Under the pieces are notes generated by a model. That model searched no databases, had not been told where the DNA came from, and saw only the letters and a program-made list of their open reading frames with translations. This document shows, piece after piece, positions 60,732-64,000 of a stretch of DNA of 64,000 nucleotides. Position 1 is the stretch's first letter; each line of letters begins with the position of its first letter. The stretch comes from Antitrichia curtipendula (Eukaryota > Streptophyta > Bryopsida > Hypnales > Leucodontaceae). A program made the translations under genes and the position numbers. Location: assembly GCA_951230915.1 (NCBI GenBank), contig OX579633.1:22478574-22542573 (forward strand), read 5' to 3'.

Positions 60732-61800
60732 CCCTTGAATGGGGTCTGCATTTGTGGGCATTGCCCCGCTTGCCTCGCAAATCAGGAACCTCATGCAACA
60801 ACTCGTTCTGTCTCGTCATTTTTGGTTTTCCATACACTATGACCCTTCGCACCCTCCACGACTGCTTCACCAACGGTTTCGCCTAGGTAAAAAAGTTTCC
60901 TCCAGAACAGAACAGAGGACAACAGAACAGAACAGGCCCTCCAGAGGTAAGCAATGGAAATCGCTCAGCTCCGGTGTGGTGGGTACAGTCTGATGAAGAG
61001 CCTAGATAGAGCTTTCCAGACTAGAGATAGTTACACACCTGGAATCTTATATATGAACTGCGCAATAGCAGAAACTACAGCCCGGTTATTTCGAAGTCCT
61101 TATTTCAGTTTTCCTGCCGTTGATTCGTTTTCCCCGACTATTCCATATCAGCAACAGCTCAGTGAATCCCTGATGTCAGAATGCTGCAAGGCAGGCATCC
61201 TGAGCTGCTGACACCTGTACTGATACCGTCAAGAACTCGAAGCCCAACACATTCTGTAACTAAATTGTCCTGAGTGGGTGCTGTTTGTCTTACAATCCTG
61301 AAAATCGCCTAGAATAATAGTTCAGTGACCAATGAACTAAAACTGAAGACACTGATTTCTTAGCACAGGTTCGTGAGGGCCGCCTCAGTTTCACACGACG
61401 ATGCTGTACAGTACTCACTAACTCACTAGCAGCAGCACACTAACCAACAGCGCCAGGAGCCTAACTTACTATGACTTCCGAACGCCAGAGTTTCGTCAAA
61501 AATGTACCTTGCAGCAACCGCCGTAGTATCTGAGAATGACGTAACTTACATTGAATCCCCACTAGCACGCTTGACGGATATCTATCTCTTATATTAATAG
61601 GGGTCGTCACGGCTTGTTCACCGCAATTCTGAACAGTGGAGATTGAAGTCGTGGCGGCGTAGGGTTGGCCTCTTGTCGCTTGATATTTTCAGTGTGCTAT
61701 TGTTTCTGCAATCCTAGTCTCCAGTCGCTTGATATTTTCAGTGTGCTATTGTTTCTGCAATCCTAGTCTCCACCGAAGTTTGGAGGTGCGGAAGTAAAAG
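60732..61800 (+). other. 3' untranslated and flanking DNA of the CPL3-like gene
   Basis: GC content stays near that of the gene until about 61780, then falls to the AT-rich background. The frame at 60954-61211 has no recognisable domain. A 49-bp tandem duplication lies at its end. No clear polyadenylation signal cluster was fixed. Confidence 0.45.
61675..61772 (+). repeat. Perfect 49-bp tandem duplication
   Basis: The unit that begins GTCGCTTGATATTTTCAGTG and ends AATCCTAGTCTCCA occurs twice without a mismatch, at 61675-61723 and 61724-61772. The identity indicates a recent event, or an assembly error. Confidence 0.9.
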
Positions 61801-64000
61801 CATGCTAAGAATATTCGTTTATTTTCTTAGATTTTACTTTCGAACTTTCATTTCATTTTGACCTTTGGACTTCTAGTTCACCTTTGTCCTTGCTTTAGTC
61901 GTTGCTTCTTCGCCTCCGGCTTCTGTTTGGAAGGACATCAATTACCTTGTTCAGGTAACTTTGCATTGTTCATTGTCCATTCTCCACATTTGGCTTTGAA
62001 GAGAGGTGTCACATTTCTTCTACATCCGTGGCTTCTTATTGGTTGGCCCAAAAGGAGATTGCTTTTGAAGAGATTGCTTTTGAATCTCCATTGTTCACAA
62101 TCACTCAGAACAAGCCATGACTATTCTAATGTCATGATGTTCTCATATAGATGGATGGTCACGTTTTCATCCTTACAAAATTTCATCCCAATTTTGGAAA
62201 TTTGATTTTTAAATCCAGTTTTATGAAGGTGTAAAAAACTATTGAGTTTTTATATGCAATGGGATATTGTTGTAAATGTTACCATTGCACTGCACCAAAA
62301 TGGTTATATAGTATGGTCTAAAGCATTTGTCACAAGGACATACTATTCAATATCAATTGTAGTTGTAGTGTTTTATAGTATTCATGGTGTATAATGGTGT
62401 TGTTAGATTGGGCATCCTAATTCTCATGCTAGCTAATTATAAATAATCATTTTAGTGTAATATACTTTTGATTTTCCACCATTAAAGCCAATGAAGGTGT
62501 ATTCTTACCAAGGACCAAGTAATAATTAAATGACCTTCATTAATAAAGGATTGAGACTAGGGGATGTTGAATTATTTGGATTCTTTGATCTTAGTAGTTA
62601 TTACTTTGTCCCTTTCAAAAATTAAGATATTTCTTTTGATAAGAATGAATTCTAAAATACATGATTTCTCCTTGGAATGGAAAAAATGACATCATTGGGT
62701 TACTTTTTGAGGCAACCGTACTTGCAATGAGGTTGATCGTCTACGAACCTTGAGTCTATGAACTTAAATGATAAGTGTGACTATTGCTTTCAAGTAGGAT
62801 TTTTCTTTTTGGCGAGATTTCGCCAGATTGTCAAAAATCTGACCACTCTGGCTTCATCCTTTTAAAAATTGGCCTTTGCATTGAAGCTAACAGGGGGGAC
62901 ACAGGTTTAAAAAAAAGTCGTGCTTCCAAATACTTTGATGGAATAGAGTACCAAGTGCATCATTGCTCTAAGAACCTCAACAATATATAATACCCTTGTG
63001 AAGAAGTAGGAAAATAAGGTGATATTTGAAATCATTCACCTTTCTAATTGTCATATATTAATGCTTCGAAGCACTTCCAATATAACTTTGATCTATAATA
63101 GCCTAGGAAGCCTATATTGGGCTTCTATATTTTTCAATTAGGTCACTATAAAGTAAATATAAAACTGTACATATAATTGTTTCTAAAATAAAGTGTGTCA
63201 TATTACTAAATTCCTAGCACACCAATTTGAGTCCAGTTTGACTAAGTAGTTGTAGAATTATGAGGGAAAATGTGTTTTAATCTCAACCTATACAGCTAAA
63301 ATTATATTTTATTTTAAATATTTTATTTAACCAACCACTATATTGTATAGTATTTGAATCCATTGAAGTATATTGTTTTTAAATTTCAAAGTAAAAAAAT
63401 CAGTATTAGTTGCTATTTACCTTAAAACTTCGAAGATAAATTTTTTACATCACATTTAACATGTACATTTCATCTTTCAAAAAATTATAGCAAAATATAT
63501 TTGTCTCATAACTTTTGCAAGTTAATGACTTGTTTTGGAATTTAGTTGAAAATCCATGAAAAAGTTCCAGCAAAAAAAATCAATTATATGAAATTTTTTT
63601 CTTGTCACCCAACTTACCTATGTTGTGAAGAAAAAGACTAAATTGGATATAACTTTGTAACCACTAATCCAAATTCTATGAAATTTGTCTTGCATTCAAA
63701 ACAATTTTTTCATACATCTATGAGCAAAATTCCAAATGTAAAATCACAAAATTGAGATTGCAATAGCATGACCTACCTTACTTAAAGTCCTAAAAGATTC
63801 ATAGACATTTACTTATGTGTTAGTGTTTTTTCAAGTTGACTTTAAATATAATTCACAAAAATTACAAAAATTCTTTGAAAATGATTTAAATTTTTTTTTA
63901 ATTTAAAACTTTTAAAACTAAACTATAAGATATACTTGATTGACTTCATTTCATGAAATGAAGTAAAGAAAATGATTGTTTTCATGGATAAATTCATATA
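61801..64000. other. AT-rich intergenic DNA, nothing recognised
   Basis: Short frames at 61858-62205 and 62784-62990 are unsupported. No terminal repeats, hairpins or RNA genes were found up to the window end. Confidence 0.5.

Noticed and set aside
1..64000. CRISPR arrays, bacterial operons, rRNA genes
   Set aside because: Spliced genes and plant transposons show nuclear DNA; the repeats are foldbacks, motif arrays and dispersed copies, not regular spacer arrays, and no rRNA-like sequence was seen.

Overview
This is eukaryotic plant nuclear DNA: a very AT-rich, transposon-dense landscape holding two intact multi-exon genes. The plant assignment rests on a CPL3-type RNA polymerase II CTD phosphatase with plant gene structure, CACTA and Stowaway-like transposon ends, and a plant-type BED/DUF659 hAT transposase. 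A SPATA17-like IQ-motif gene, a family tied to motile cilia and flagella, points to a plant with swimming sperm. The short introns (about 100-320 bp in both genes) favour a bryophyte, perhaps a moss, or a lycophyte over a cycad or Ginkgo. The species cannot be fixed from the sequence alone.

Layout. 1-14.8 kb has no gene. It holds a dispersed repeat copy, a 5'-truncated LINE with a 16-bp target-site duplication, a 1.5-kb CACTA-like element (3-bp duplication) that contains two foldback elements and a tRNA-derived SINE, and a 3-kb array of degenerate repeats. 14.8-30.1 kb is a block of decayed DNA transposons marked by GC-rich arrays of CGGAC/GTCCG motifs. The first carries a related reading frame plus an antisense protein-kinase-like pseudogene. 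The second carries a coiled-coil/RING-like pseudogene. The third is a broken hAT transposase. 30.1-45.7 kb is AT-rich repeat sequence: MITEs, three-copy dispersed repeats, a nested insertion, a 1.2-kb segmental duplication carrying long palindromes, and a Stowaway-like element.

45.8-47.6 kb is the four-exon SPATA17-like gene. 47.6-53.1 kb is AT-rich with two more foldback elements. 53.1-61.7 kb is a GC-richer island with the twelve-exon CPL3-like gene. Its exons join into one 1,623-residue frame with the DLDHT phosphatase motif and a C-terminal BRCT domain. 61.8-64 kb shows nothing recognisable.

The two live genes are not functionally linked: one belongs to transcription control and the other probably to the sperm axoneme. 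The most unusual feature is the CGGAC-array family at 14.8-30.1 kb, where two neighbouring elements share a homologous first reading frame that I do not recognise and carry host-like cargo.
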